Shown here in pieces: positions 25,436 through 34,626 of a stretch of 55,833 nt of DNA. Origin of the DNA: an uncultured Acetatifactor sp. (GTDB lineage: Bacteria; Bacillota; Clostridia; Lachnospirales; Lachnospiraceae); contig CAJUJN010000020.1 in the NCBI GenBank assembly GCA_910586775.1, forward strand, positions 1 through 55,833. Reading direction: 5' to 3'. The notes beneath the pieces were generated by a model. That model searched no databases, was not told the DNA's origin, and saw nothing but the letters and a program-made list of their open reading frames with translations. Each line of letters starts with the position of its first letter. Within the stretch, counting starts at the first letter, position 1. Both the position numbers and the translations under genes were made by a program.

Positions 25436-27193
25436 TCACCCAATCAATACTTCCTTTCCGCGGAACGCGAAGCCATACTTGCGAATCTGTTCCGCGGAAA
25501 TTCCCTTTGCCAGCAGCGAGGCTTCATACTGCATCTCCTCAATCTGGCCGAGGGCGGTCTGCACCGTGTCCTCCAGGGTCTTCTCTCTTTTCGGATTGTT
25601 CACTTTGAATTCAATGATGATGGCATCCCGGCAATACTTTCGGAAGCTCTGTCCACTCTGGAACGCCGACAATTCTCTCCCTCCAGGATTTTTCGGCTCA
25701 AGCATGATGTCATATCGCCCGAAACCGCTCTCCCGGTTGGAGGTAATCACATAGCAGTCCGCCAGATCCACCATAAGCCCCAGCACGAACCCATGATAGA
25801 AGCGCTCCGGTTCCGCCTCCTTCGAGGGATTCTTTCCTGCGTCAAAGCAGCTGAATGTGGCAAGGGCTACCCGGTTCATGTAGGTATTCATGGCATCTAT
25901 GTCCCCCAATAGCAGCGCCTTGACGAAGGTATTGTAGTCGCTCGTGTATTCCATGAACCACCCTTCTATCATCTGCTCGAACATCCGGCGGACTTCCATA
26001 TTGGTAAGCTTCAGGCTGTATCTGGCTTTCCCGCTGGCAGCATCTATCTCATAGCTTTCCACCTTTAGATAGCCGCTGGCCAGAAGCATGCTCCAGACCG
26101 CTCCCTGCTTGTAATCCAACTGGTCGAACACAATCTGCTCGTCTATCTCCGTGCAGAAGGTCTTGCCCTGGAGCAGATCCTCCATCGTTATCTTTATTTC
26201 CGGATTGCCCTCGCGGATCAGTTTCCCTGCAAGGCTGTTGGAGCTGGTGTTGGCCCAGTAGGTTCCCAATCTGCCCTTATCCAGATAGTTCAAAATAGAC
26301 CAGGGGTTGTAAATGTCCCGCCTTTTTCCAAAAGTAAAGCCATCGTACCAGTGCCTTACCTCTGCCATTTTGTCCTCCAACCCATATTCTTTCAGTGCGG
26401 CAAGCACTTCATCATCGGTAAAACCGAATGAATCGGTATACTTGTCGGATGAAGTAGTCACTACCTCCAGATTATTCAAATCTGAGAAAATGGATTCTTT
26501 ACTGACACGTGTTATCCCCGTCATGACTGCCCGCTCAAGATAAGGGTTTGTCTTGAAGGCCGCATTGAACAGCGTCCTGACGAACTCCACTATCTCACGC
26601 CAATAGCCGTACACATAGGCCTCCTGCATGGGTGTGTCGTACTCGTCCAACAGGATAATCACTCTTTTCCCATAATAACGGTACAGATATTCCGACATCT
26701 TATGCAATGCCATGGTGGCAACGACATCCGGCATATCCATGCGGACGCTCTTGTATTCCGCTTTCTCTGCATCCGACAGAAGATTTCCCTCCAGCAGGAA
26801 GGTGTTCCTGTGATACAAATCTGTCAGAATCTGGCCGATGCGCCATTTTGTGTTCTGAAAGTTGGTCTCCTTCACATTGGCGAACGACAGGCTGATGACC
26901 GGATACGTCCCTTGTAACTGCCTGTACTTGTAATCTTTCCCTTCAGGAGATTCTTCATGCCAGATAGCAAGCCCCTGGAACAGGTCTCCTCTGTCTGCAT
27001 AGTCCAGTGAGAAGAACTGTTCCAGCATGCTCATGTTCAGCGTCTTGCCGAACCGCCGGGGGCGGGTGATCAGCGTGACCACATCCTGGTTCTCCCACCA
27101 TTCCCTGATGAACCCGGTCTTATCGATGTAAAAACAGCCTGCCTGAATCAGTTGTTCGAAATTCTGATGCCCTATGCCCACTACCCTTGCCAT
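25436..27193 (-). CDS. AAA-ATPase-like / PD-(D/E)XK nuclease family protein
   Basis: 585 residues. The N-terminal AAA-ATPase-like part has the family opening FYIDKTGFIREWW, a P-loop-like RPRRFGKTLNMS (about residue 45) and Walker B VIILLDEYDTP. The C-terminal part has the nuclease-like motif EPKNPGGRELS then AIIIEFKVN. These proteins are widespread and multicopy in Lachnospiraceae and Bacteroidetes; a mobile or defence role is suspected but not shown. A different, broken member lies at 40130-40593. 27194-27385 holds only AT-rich sequence with a small GCGT/ACGC hairpin. Confidence 0.85.
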   Translation of the reverse strand: MARVVGIGHQNFEQLIQAGCFYIDKTGFIREWWENQDVVTLITRPRRFGKTLNMSMLEQFFSLDYADRGDLFQGLAIWHEESPEGKDYKYRQLQGTYPVISLSFANVKETNFQNTKWRIGQILTDLYHRNTFLLEGNLLSDAEKAEYKSVRMDMPDVVATMALHKMSEYLYRYYGKRVIILLDEYDTPMQEAYVYGYWREIVEFVRTLFNAAFKTNPYLERAVMTGITRVSKESIFSDLNNLEVVTTSSDKYTDSFGFTDDEVLAALKEYGLEDKMAEVRHWYDGFTFGKRRDIYNPWSILNYLDKGRLGTYWANTSSNSLAGKLIREGNPEIKITMEDLLQGKTFCTEIDEQIVFDQLDYKQGAVWSMLLASGYLKVESYEIDAASGKARYSLKLTNMEVRRMFEQMIEGWFMEYTSDYNTFVKALLLGDIDAMNTYMNRVALATFSCFDAGKNPSKEAEPERFYHGFVLGLMVDLADCYVITSNRESGFGRYDIMLEPKNPGGRELSAFQSGQSFRKYCRDAIIIEFKVNNPKREKTLEDTVQTALGQIEEMQYEASLLAKGISAEQIRKYGFAFRGKEVLIG

Positions 27194-27385
27194 GCTGAAC
27201 CCTCCCTGGGAAAAGAATGCTGTTGTATAGTCTTCATTTTATGGAATCTTATGTCATCTGTCAATGGTTTTAGGGTAAGCGCTTAATATTTCTATGGCGT
27301 GATAACGCTATATTTTTTCCTCATAATAGCAATTTGTCAACTGTATCTGAAACACGCCGAATTTCTTCATGAATATGTTCCTCAT

Positions 27386-29707
27386 CTATTCTTTCAGGTA
27401 TAGCTCCACCCGGTTTTGTATTGTTTCCGTCACTTCTTCCAGTGTTTTTATCTCCCCAAAAAAGGCCTGGGCTTCTTCGTTGATAATGTTCATGATATCC
27501 GTATTATACTCGTAAAAAGTATCGGCCTGCATGAGCAGCTCCCTGATTATCCTGCAGTCCTCTTCTGAAGCCGCATATACTTCAATGTAAGTATCCTGGT
27601 CAGAATACGTTTTTGACGGCATCTCCGTAACGGTGCCGTTCTCCGCGGTTATAAACTGCGCTTTCTGCTCCTCTTTCATTTTTTCGTCAAAGGTACTTTG
27701 AATCACCGGAAAGCCTTCCCTGCTGTCCCCGTTCAACAGATAATATTTTATAAAATCCCATGCGTCGTCCTTATTTTCCGAATACTGTGCAATCGCCAGC
27801 TGTTCGTTGCTGAAACCTATAGCAGTGCCGCTTCCGTTCTCCACCGGATAGCCGACAAACACCAGTTCTTCCCCGAACAGTTTCTTTTGTATCTGGTAAT
27901 CTGCCACGTCCCGGAGAATCCCTGCCGTCATAAGGATATCGCCGTCCCGGATTCCGGCCGACTGGCTGCTTCCCGTATACCCGCCGCGATATAATTTTGC
28001 AAAAGTCATGGCATCCCGGAACTGCGGATTGCGGAAATTGCATGTCCCGTTCTCCCAGTTGATAAAAGAATCCATGGAAAAACTGCACAGGGTAGTAAGA
28101 ACCGGCTCATCCTCATAAAAGCCGTTGACTGCATTGATATCCTTTCCCGCCTCCGCCAGCAACTCCCTGTATTCTGCCAGGGACAGCCCCTTTTTGTCTC
28201 TCAGGACAGACGCCTTCCCAATAACCGTATACATCTGGACTGCAGACCCTATGCTGTACAAGTGCCCGTTTACCTGGCAGGCTTCCCATACCCCCTTTGT
28301 CATCGTATCCTGATTGACATCTCTGTCATTCTCCATAAATGAATATAAATCGGCAAGCACATCCCTGTCCCCGTAAACGCTTCTGTTTATCAGGGAAGTC
28401 TCCATGATATCCGGCCCCTTTCCTGTCACCATATCAAGGTTCAGCCGGTTTAACGCACTGTCAAAATCCTGGCTCTCATCCTCCCAATAGGATACTGTTT
28501 TAATCCTGTAGCTGTCGCTGTATCGGTTATAAGAAGTGACCGCCTCCCGCAAGCCTTCGCTTATCTGCATTGCCCCCAGGGTAAGTTCTGTTTTTTCTGC
28601 CTCCCCCTTTGCCAGGAAGCAGACTTCAGAACGATTCCCGTTTTTCACGTTGTCGATAATCTCAATTGTTTCCCCATTTTCGTTGATACATAAAATCCCC
28701 TCCGGCTCCACACCGCACTCAGACCAGCCCAGAATTCTCTCTACGGAACCTTTTTCGGTGTCATACTGATACAATGTCCTATTACAGCTAAAAAGAAACC
28801 CACCCGCAGCGGGGAGCATAAATCCCGTCTCCCCGAACCAGCCGTTCCATATCCTGATGCCCTCCTCCGAGCCGGAGTTGTCCCCGTCTATTCTCCTTAT
28901 TTCCAGTCCTTCACTGTCAGATACCAACGCAATCAGCTCATTGTCCTCACTGAAGCAGACATCCTCCATCTGTACTCCCTGCAGGCTTGCCACCTGTCCA
29001 CAAAGGGATATATTCATCTCGGAATCAATTCTGTATATGCGGTTTACCGTGCAATACGAGTTGGGTGGAAGTTCATACTGACTCAGTTGGCTGTTGCTTA
29101 AACCTGCCTCTTCAAGCGGAACGCTTGTCTCAACAACAATATAAAAATCCCTCTCATTTCCCGGCAATAATTTCTCATATGTGATATAAATTTCTGTATG
29201 TAAATCCCTGAATTGAATCTCATGCTCCCGAAACGCCGCTTCGCCTGTTTTTTTAATCATCAGCTTTACCATTTCCGAATTATCCAGATAACTGCAACAC
29301 AAAAGATATGTCGTTCCGTCAGTTCCCGTTGCCACATCGTTTACATAAAAGTCATCCCATTCCAAATCTAAAGGAGTGGATTCCATTACCTTCCCGGTTT
29401 GCCTGCTTAATACGAAAAAAGAATAACCTGATGTTTGTTCATCAAACCTTACGGCATGAATGTCATCATCCGACAATTCCGCTAAATCATACCGCTCCTG
29501 TAGCGGCGTAAAGAATGCCTGATATTCCAGGGCGCTGCTGTCGCCTGTCGCTTCACTTTGCGTTGATTGCTGTGTCTGTATATGCTGCCCACTCTCCGGT
29601 ATCACCACGTTCTGGATTTGTTCTTCTTTTCCGCATCCTCCCAGGAAAATCGCACCCAATAGCACAATTATCATAGACAGCATTGCCTTACTAATAGGAT
29701 TCCTCAT
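27386..29707 (-). CDS. large extracellular solute-binding-type lipoprotein
   Basis: 773 residues. A lipobox (IFLGGCGK) lies at about residues 20-27. Residues about 60-360 look like beta-propeller or beta-rich repeats (TDGTTYLLC, DNELIALVSDSEGLEI). Residues about 380-770 resemble a family 1 solute-binding protein (MVTGKGPDIMETSLI, WDFIKYYLLNG). No ABC permease genes adjoin it, so it is probably a surface sensor or scavenger rather than a standard importer subunit. It lies beside the agr-like locus on the same strand as the SH3 gene. Confidence 0.72.
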   Translation of the reverse strand: MRNPISKAMLSMIIVLLGAIFLGGCGKEEQIQNVVIPESGQHIQTQQSTQSEATGDSSALEYQAFFTPLQERYDLAELSDDDIHAVRFDEQTSGYSFFVLSRQTGKVMESTPLDLEWDDFYVNDVATGTDGTTYLLCCSYLDNSEMVKLMIKKTGEAAFREHEIQFRDLHTEIYITYEKLLPGNERDFYIVVETSVPLEEAGLSNSQLSQYELPPNSYCTVNRIYRIDSEMNISLCGQVASLQGVQMEDVCFSEDNELIALVSDSEGLEIRRIDGDNSGSEEGIRIWNGWFGETGFMLPAAGGFLFSCNRTLYQYDTEKGSVERILGWSECGVEPEGILCINENGETIEIIDNVKNGNRSEVCFLAKGEAEKTELTLGAMQISEGLREAVTSYNRYSDSYRIKTVSYWEDESQDFDSALNRLNLDMVTGKGPDIMETSLINRSVYGDRDVLADLYSFMENDRDVNQDTMTKGVWEACQVNGHLYSIGSAVQMYTVIGKASVLRDKKGLSLAEYRELLAEAGKDINAVNGFYEDEPVLTTLCSFSMDSFINWENGTCNFRNPQFRDAMTFAKLYRGGYTGSSQSAGIRDGDILMTAGILRDVADYQIQKKLFGEELVFVGYPVENGSGTAIGFSNEQLAIAQYSENKDDAWDFIKYYLLNGDSREGFPVIQSTFDEKMKEEQKAQFITAENGTVTEMPSKTYSDQDTYIEVYAASEEDCRIIRELLMQADTFYEYNTDIMNIINEEAQAFFGEIKTLEEVTETIQNRVELYLKE

Positions 29708-29790
29708 AAAGTGTTCCTTTCTAATCCGTTACTATTTGTCAAAACCTGACTGCACTGGTAAAATACAAAATATCATTTTTGTATTATAAT

Positions 29791-29829
29791 AAATTATCAG
29801 CGGACTCCTACCTATCCGCTGATAATTTT
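29791..29829. terminator. bidirectional-looking terminator hairpin
   Basis: AAATTATCAGCGGA and TCCGCTGATAATTT form a perfect 14-bp stem with a 10-11 base loop, flanked by AT-rich tails. It follows the SH3 gene on the minus strand, separating it from the large lipoprotein gene. Confidence 0.8.
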
Positions 29830-29912
29830 CATGCAAATAACCTCATTTGCTGTAGGACTGTCAAAAATTATTCCTACAAAATAAATCATTTTCTTAAATA
29901 TCTGGTACAGAT

Positions 29913-30446
29913 TTAAAATGGCAAAATTACATACAAGTCCTTATCCACGTATCCAAAACTTATCGCATATACTCCGTTTGCCCACCCGTTTGTGCAAAAT
30001 GAAACAGCTGCAAAACGAGTTTTTGACGCAAGCGCAGTAATACTCTGGTATTCGGTTCCCGGTCCCATTCTAAAGTTTACATTGCCAGTAATGTCACCTC
30101 GGATACATAAGCAATAAGTTGCATTTGTACTCGCTGAAATATAATCTTTTGACGCATAACCCGTATTACCAGCATAATCATACTGTACTAACCCCAAATT
30201 GCCGGATTCACCCACAATCATGATATTTGATTGTTTCTGTAAAGTTGCAATAATCTTACTTGATGTACTCGGCTGTGCCCGAACGTTTAGTCCGCTGGTT
30301 GTGGTTGTAACCACTCCTGCTATAGGTGTTGCTTTACTATACGTTACTGTTCTGGCTTCAGATGCATAAACATTCATGCCTTTCAGAGACATACATACTA
30401 AACAAGCCGTTAATAAAATAGCTAAATTTTCCTTAATTTTTCTCAT
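29913..30446 (-). CDS. secreted protein with SH3-like domains
   Basis: About 178 residues from the ATG at 30446, chosen because AGAGGAG precedes it. A signal peptide (LAILLTACLVCMSLKGMNVYASEA) is followed by two bacterial SH3-like domains: the first near GLNVRAQPSTSSKIIATL, the second near VNFRMGPGTEYQSI. There is no catalytic domain or anchor, so it is probably secreted and may bind the cell wall or a partner. Its promoter carries LytTR-type direct repeats matching those of agrB, so quorum control is likely. Confidence 0.8.
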   Translation of the reverse strand: MRKIKENLAILLTACLVCMSLKGMNVYASEARTVTYSKATPIAGVVTTTTSGLNVRAQPSTSSKIIATLQKQSNIMIVGESGNLGLVQYDYAGNTGYASKDYISASTNATYCLCIRGDITGNVNFRMGPGTEYQSITALASKTRFAAVSFCTNGWANGVYAISFGYVDKDLYVILPF

Positions 30447-30686
30447 TGATTTTCTCCTCTGCATTTTACTGTATAATTTTGATAGAACTTTGGAAATGGA
30501 AACCAAATGCATTAATTCCTCTTCTGTAAATTAGCAAAGTTCGCTACGCCGCCCTCATAGAATTCCCCCATTCCGAAAGAGTACATCAGCAAATAAATTA
30601 TTCCGTATATCTCTGTTACAAAGCGAAAAACACATTTCATGTATCTTTGGTATTAGCATATATAGAGAATCAAAATTTGTGGAAAC

Positions 30687-30716
30687 TTGACTTCCAAATC
30701 CTGCTTTTTGACCTTC
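30687..30716 (-). promoter_or_regulatory. LytTR (AgrA-like) operator of the SH3 gene
   Basis: On the minus strand AGGTCAAAA and AAGTCAAGT are direct repeats with a 21-bp period, followed at once by a weak -35 (TTTCCA) and, 17 bases on, TATATG. The geometry (two 9-mers, 12-bp spacer, next to a weak -35) is that of LytTR activators. The same repeats occur upstream of agrB. Confidence 0.6.
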
Positions 30717-30736
30717 AATACGCATTCTATATTAAC

Positions 30737-30898
30737 TTTAAACAATATGACTATATACAAAACTCAGCTAGTTCCGTTGAGCCCAAAGTATGGAGCTGAA
30801 CAATACATCTAAAACCAGTGTTTTAATGTTAGTTGGTAGAGGGACAAAATCCTGTGCAAAACGATAGCTGAGTTTGGTATATAATCATTTTAAACAAT
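30737..30898. mobile_element. MITE-like element with 10-bp target duplication
   Basis: A perfect 10-bp direct repeat TTTAAACAAT (30737-30746 and 30889-30898) flanks a 142-bp core (30747-30888). The core ends are inverted repeats of 24 bp with 22 matches; both arms contain AAACTCAGCTA at the inner end. There is no ORF inside. This is the hallmark of a non-autonomous transposable element. The IS family is not identified. Confidence 0.8.
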
Positions 30899-30902
30899 TT
30901 CG

Positions 30903-30961
30903 AGGTCAAATCTGCGTCTTTCTAGGTCAAGTTTATTTGAAGAGATTTTTTGAAATAAAAT
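30903..30961 (+). promoter_or_regulatory. LytTR (AgrA-like) operator and promoter of agrB
   Basis: AGGTCAAAT (30903) and AGGTCAAGT (30924) are direct repeats with a 21-bp period. TTATTT (30933-30938), a 17-bp spacer and TAAAAT (30956-30961) follow directly. It lies about 85 bp before the agrB start. It mirrors the operator at 30687-30716, implying one regulator for both promoters. Confidence 0.6.
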
Positions 30962-31044
30962 GTACATAAAATAGTTATTCTATTATATAACATAACATCT
31001 TCAAAGGGATTAGGGCAATTATTTTGGGAAAAGGATAAAAGGAA

Positions 31045-31665
31045 ATGATTCATCATGTATCAAAGCGAATAACGCGGAAATTGATAGATAGGAACATCAT
31101 CGACTACGCAATATCAGAAATCTACCAGTATGGATTGGAGCTGATGCTCTCCACCATCCTGACATCGCTTTCCATCTTGGCAGTCGCCTGCCTGATGGAT
31201 TCCCTTTGGATGGGACTGCTATATTTTGCAGTTTCCATGCCTCTGCGAGCCACTGCAGGCGGCTATCATGCATCCAGTTATTTCAGATGCTTTGTAGTCA
31301 GCAACATGGTCTATGCCCTGGTATCCCTGGCGTCCAGGCTGCTTACCTCGTTCAGTATCCCATATCCCCTATGGATTCTGTTGCTGTTCTGCGCAGCCTG
31401 TTATATTCTCTTAAACTGTCCAGTCAGGAATTCGCACCATCCGGTGGGCGAGAAAGTGTTGAAAAGGAATAAATTTTTTACAATATGCTTTCTGTGTATA
31501 GATCTGGTTGGAATCATATTCTTCTATCTGCGGCAGAGGCAATCGAATCTACTCAATTTCGCAGTTATCACGGTTTTATCTGTGGCAATACTGATTATAC
31601 CAACAAAGAAAGGAGGGAATGCCCATGAACATATTTCTATTGAACCTGCTGGCAAGAGCGGCTGA
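31045..31665 (+). CDS. agrB: AgrB-like autoinducer-processing peptidase
   Basis: 206 residues with five to six membrane segments. The AgrB active site is present: His and Cys seven residues apart in ATAGGYHASSYFRC (near residue 75), plus the CPVRNSHHPVGEK loop. AgrB is a membrane cysteine protease that cuts the AgrD propeptide and helps cyclise it. The 3' end overlaps the agrD-like ORF by 41 bp, so the two are translated from one message. Confidence 0.9.
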   Translation: MIHHVSKRITRKLIDRNIIDYAISEIYQYGLELMLSTILTSLSILAVACLMDSLWMGLLYFAVSMPLRATAGGYHASSYFRCFVVSNMVYALVSLASRLLTSFSIPYPLWILLLFCAACYILLNCPVRNSHHPVGEKVLKRNKFFTICFLCIDLVGIIFFYLRQRQSNLLNFAVITVLSVAILIIPTKKGGNAHEHISIEPAGKSG

Positions 31666-31762
31666 ATTTTTTGCCTGGATGGGTGCTGGAGCGGCATCTG
31701 CATTAAATAACTACCAGCCAACCTTACCACGGCAGTTCATCGATAAGGTTGATAAGAAATGA
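31625..31762 (+). CDS. agrD: AgrD-like cyclic autoinducer propeptide
   Basis: A 45-residue ORF with AAGGAGGG before its ATG. It starts with an amphipathic hydrophobic helix (MNIFLLNLLARAAEFFAWMG), then GAASALNNY, then the conserved QPTLPR turn and a charged tail. This is the layout of cyclic lactone autoinducer propeptides. There is no Cys. If a ring forms it would be a lactone through Ser25, plausibly from SALNNY, but the exact ends are inferred. It overlaps the end of agrB and is followed by a terminator. Confidence 0.8.
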   Translation: MNIFLLNLLARAAEFFAWMGAGAASALNNYQPTLPRQFIDKVDKK

Positions 31763-31772
31763 CTTGACAAAG

Positions 31773-31810
31773 GACAATCTTCCGATTATGAACCTGAAGA
31801 TTGTCTTTTT
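31773..31810 (+). terminator. terminator of the agrBD unit
   Basis: GACAATCTTC and GAAGATTGTC form a 10-bp stem with a 13-base loop, followed by TTTTT, 11 bp after the agrD stop. Confidence 0.9.
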
Positions 31811-31844
31811 CATCCTACTTCTGATATTCAAGGCCGTCAGAATT

Positions 31845-31940
31845 TATACTCGTGCCCAGAAACATTTGCAAATGTAAATGTATAACGAGTGAGCGCTTCT
31901 GCCAAACCATGACGGCAAACGAAAGCGCTCACGAGTATAA
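31845..31940. repeat. palindromic intergenic repeat, copy 1
   Basis: TATAACGAGTGAGCGCTT (31881) pairs with AAGCGCTCACGAGTATA (ending 31939), with a 10-bp perfect core GTGAGCGCTT. A further TATACTCGTG sits at 31845. The left arm recurs at 53083 and a weaker form near 35980. Confidence 0.6.
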
Positions 31941-32029
31941 AAATCTGTCCGGAGTGAGCATATACGGCGGGCGGTCTTTCGTTGCAGGTTACTGTGAAAG
32001 TCCTGCATCTTGCCTTGCGGAAACCGCGC

Positions 32030-32190
32030 AGTCAAAATGAGCTCCCTTGCTCATTTTGCAAGACAGCTGTGCGCCAAACCCGCTTCCCAAAGGCGACACG
32101 CCTTGCGGGTTTGTGTGCATCTTCACAGTGAACCCCCAGACTTTCATGCAAGGTGGAGCAGCCCGTTGCATGGGGGTTTACTGTAGACTT
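32030..32190. other. multi-hairpin structured intergenic region
   Basis: Three strong inverted repeats follow each other: CAAAATGAGC/GCTCATTTTG, AAACCCGC/GCGGGTTT and AACCCCC/GGGGGTTT (the last enclosing CATGCAA/TTGCATG). No coding sequence is apparent. It lies between the agrD terminator and the convergent agrC end. It could be a non-coding RNA or an intergenic repeat element. Confidence 0.5.
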
Positions 32191-32289
32191 CCTTGGCCTG
32201 TAGCATAAATTGCAGGTACCGCTCTCATGTACGCAATATTGTTTCCTGCATCAAAGCCGTACTTTTTCTGACATTTCTATAGGCACGCA

Positions 32290-33591
32290 TCAAATGTACA
32301 GCATAATATCTACACAGAATCGCCCTTCTTCTGACTTGTACTCCACACTTCCATGATATTTTTTCACCACATACTCTATGCTCTGGGTTCCCCATCCGTG
32401 ATGCGCCGCGTCTGGTTTCAGGCTCCGGAGCCGTCCGTCCATCCAGATTGGCTCCACCCTGTAATCATTCTGTATCTGTATCAGCAGCATGCTGTTCACG
32501 CTTTTCAAGACAACATTGATTTCTTTTTCTGCGGCTTCCATCGCGTTTTCCAGAAGGTTGGCAAGCAGGGCGCATAAGTCCCTCTTTTCTATGGGAAGCT
32601 TTTCAGGCAGCATCTGGCTGTGTATAGCAACGGCGATTCCCTTGTCCGCAGCTTTTCTTTCCATTTCGCTTAATATCACATCCACAACATCGATTCCTGT
32701 CCTAATCTTGACTGTAACGGACTGTGGCAGATTTCTCAGGCTGATAATGTATTGTTTGACCTCATCATCCTTTCCCTTCTCTATCATATGTAATATGGCT
32801 GTCAAATGATGGCTAAAATCATGATAGTTTCTGGCATTTTCATGATAAAGGGCGCTGATTTCACCATACTTGCTTTCCAGCATCCTGTTCTGGTCATCCA
32901 ACATACGCATTCGCTCCTGTATCTGCTGGCTCTTTATTTTATAGTACCCTCCGAAAATGCCCAAAGCTATGGAAAACAGGAAAACATACCATACAATATT
33001 GATTTGAACATCAAAGTTGGAAAGCATCTGTAAGATAATATTCGTAAAGCCCAATAAGCCTGTTACAGACAGACAGGCCAGATATTTCAAGCTGGCAGTA
33101 TTGACATTTTTCTTTTTTAACAATCCATACACCACACAATTTATCCCACACCAGATTGGGCCTAGTATGCACAGATAGACAACCCGAATCCACCCCGTCT
33201 CCGCGGTAGTCTGCCGAATCAGGACATCTTCCCCCAACACACCCGTCAGGGATACTTCCGTAACCCCTACAGCGGTGAGGGCAAACAGGTATCCGCCTGC
33301 TATAGCCGCTCCATCCCAGATGTTACATTTCCAGAAAATGCAGGCCGCCGCCATACTCTGCACAAATAAAATATGAATCGTATAAGGGGATACCAATTGG
33401 ACAAGTTTGTTCATCACCATAACGATAATCATAAAGCATCCCATCTGTATCCCTGGCAAAAGCCATTTCTCACGTTCAAGGATTCCCCTCATTTTTCTGC
33501 GCTCATAAAGCAGGTCAATATACCTCCACAACCAAAACGCTTCATTAAAGGTACAAACCAAATCCACCAGCTGCGCCAGCAACGCTGTCAT
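32290..33591 (-). CDS. agrC: AgrC-like GHKL sensor kinase
   Basis: 433 residues. The N-terminal half has about six membrane segments, as in AgrC autoinducer receptors. A dimerisation helix with the phospho-His region NYHDFSHHLTAIL follows (near residue 262), then a GHKL ATPase with N box LLANLLENAMEAA and G box GWGTQSIEYV. It should bind the agrD product outside and phosphorylate the downstream regulator. Its start overlaps the agrA stop. It is convergent with agrBD rather than in one operon with it. Confidence 0.87.
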   Translation of the reverse strand: MTALLAQLVDLVCTFNEAFWLWRYIDLLYERRKMRGILEREKWLLPGIQMGCFMIIVMVMNKLVQLVSPYTIHILFVQSMAAACIFWKCNIWDGAAIAGGYLFALTAVGVTEVSLTGVLGEDVLIRQTTAETGWIRVVYLCILGPIWCGINCVVYGLLKKKNVNTASLKYLACLSVTGLLGFTNIILQMLSNFDVQINIVWYVFLFSIALGIFGGYYKIKSQQIQERMRMLDDQNRMLESKYGEISALYHENARNYHDFSHHLTAILHMIEKGKDDEVKQYIISLRNLPQSVTVKIRTGIDVVDVILSEMERKAADKGIAVAIHSQMLPEKLPIEKRDLCALLANLLENAMEAAEKEINVVLKSVNSMLLIQIQNDYRVEPIWMDGRLRSLKPDAAHHGWGTQSIEYVVKKYHGSVEYKSEEGRFCVDIMLYI

Positions 33592-34316
33592 CCCAGCCCC
33601 TCCTTTGTCACCCAGTATCTCCTGAGTTTCCCCTTAAGCTCTGTAATCTTCTCCCTGCCGAAATTCTTTTTCACACCGTTTTTCAGAAATACTTCCTCAT
33701 CAGTAATCCGGTCTATATGCGCCAGCGCCATGATGCATCCCCGGTCAGCCCACACGAAATCCATCTCCGGCAATTCCCTGTATCCCTGACGCAGTGTCTT
33801 TCGAACCTTTGTATGTGTCCCGTCAAGTTTTTCAATGTATGCATATTTGTCTTTGTGCCATATGTATACAATATTCCGTATAGGAATCTTTTCCAGTGTC
33901 CACTGGTTCTCGGCAGTATAGAACTTCCCCTCATCGTCCAGAATCTTCCTTACCGCGTCTGTCAGGGCATCTGGAAGCATTTCCCGAATCTGTCCCTTTA
34001 TCACGTAACGGTAGGGTTGTACCTTAAAAGATTCGTATACATATTTCCCGTGGGAAGTCACAAAGATAACAGTCACATCCGGAAGAAATCGGCGAATTGC
34101 GGTGGTCAGCGATATGCCGTTCAGTCCCGGCATCTCAATATCCAACAGCAGAAGGTCGAAATGTTCTCCCTCTTCTGCCTCATACAGGAGCGCGTTTCCG
34201 CTGGAAAATACTTCGCTCCTGCAGATTTGTCCCAGGCTCCGGCAGCACTCATCTGCCAGATTTCTAATCCATTCTCCCATTCTCTCGTCATCATCACAGA
34301 CTCCGATATGAATCAT
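33588..34316 (-). CDS. agrA: AgrA-like LytTR response regulator
   Basis: 242 residues. The receiver (IGVCDDDERMG, phospho-Asp in LLLLDIEMPGLNG) precedes a LytTR DNA-binding domain (IPIRNIVYIWHKDKYAYI and FVWADRGCIMALAHIDRI). It is first in a two-gene unit with agrC. The direct repeats upstream of agrB and the SH3 gene are its likely targets. 34317-34626 holds no gene I can support. Confidence 0.88.
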   Translation of the reverse strand: MIHIGVCDDDERMGEWIRNLADECCRSLGQICRSEVFSSGNALLYEAEEGEHFDLLLLDIEMPGLNGISLTTAIRRFLPDVTVIFVTSHGKYVYESFKVQPYRYVIKGQIREMLPDALTDAVRKILDDEGKFYTAENQWTLEKIPIRNIVYIWHKDKYAYIEKLDGTHTKVRKTLRQGYRELPEMDFVWADRGCIMALAHIDRITDEEVFLKNGVKKNFGREKITELKGKLRRYWVTKEGLG

Positions 34317-34626
34317 ATGTTGTCTCCCTTTGCGGCTATCTATAGTATGCCGAAGCAGGCTGTCGTATTTCTATCCGCCTGTTTTCCTGCCCCAAGCCCG
34401 ATCCTGCCTACATCCTTTCCGGTGATGAAGTCAATTTTGGGGAAATCCTGATGGTGGATGTCGGCGAAATTTTTCTTGCTATTCGAAGTATCTTGGTATA
34501 TGATAGACCTGTCCTTCGAAGGGCGATTCGGCCCGGGAGAGGTATTTGGTAAGCTGTTTCATATTTCTGCACAGTTTCTGAATATGTCCGCTGTAATCTT
34601 TTGCACACATCCATAGGAGGTCTATT

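Noticed and set aside
34317..34626. Open stretch reading GEILMVDVGEIFLAIRSI before the Rpn gene
   Set aside because: No suitable start or ribosome site; too short to tell from chance.
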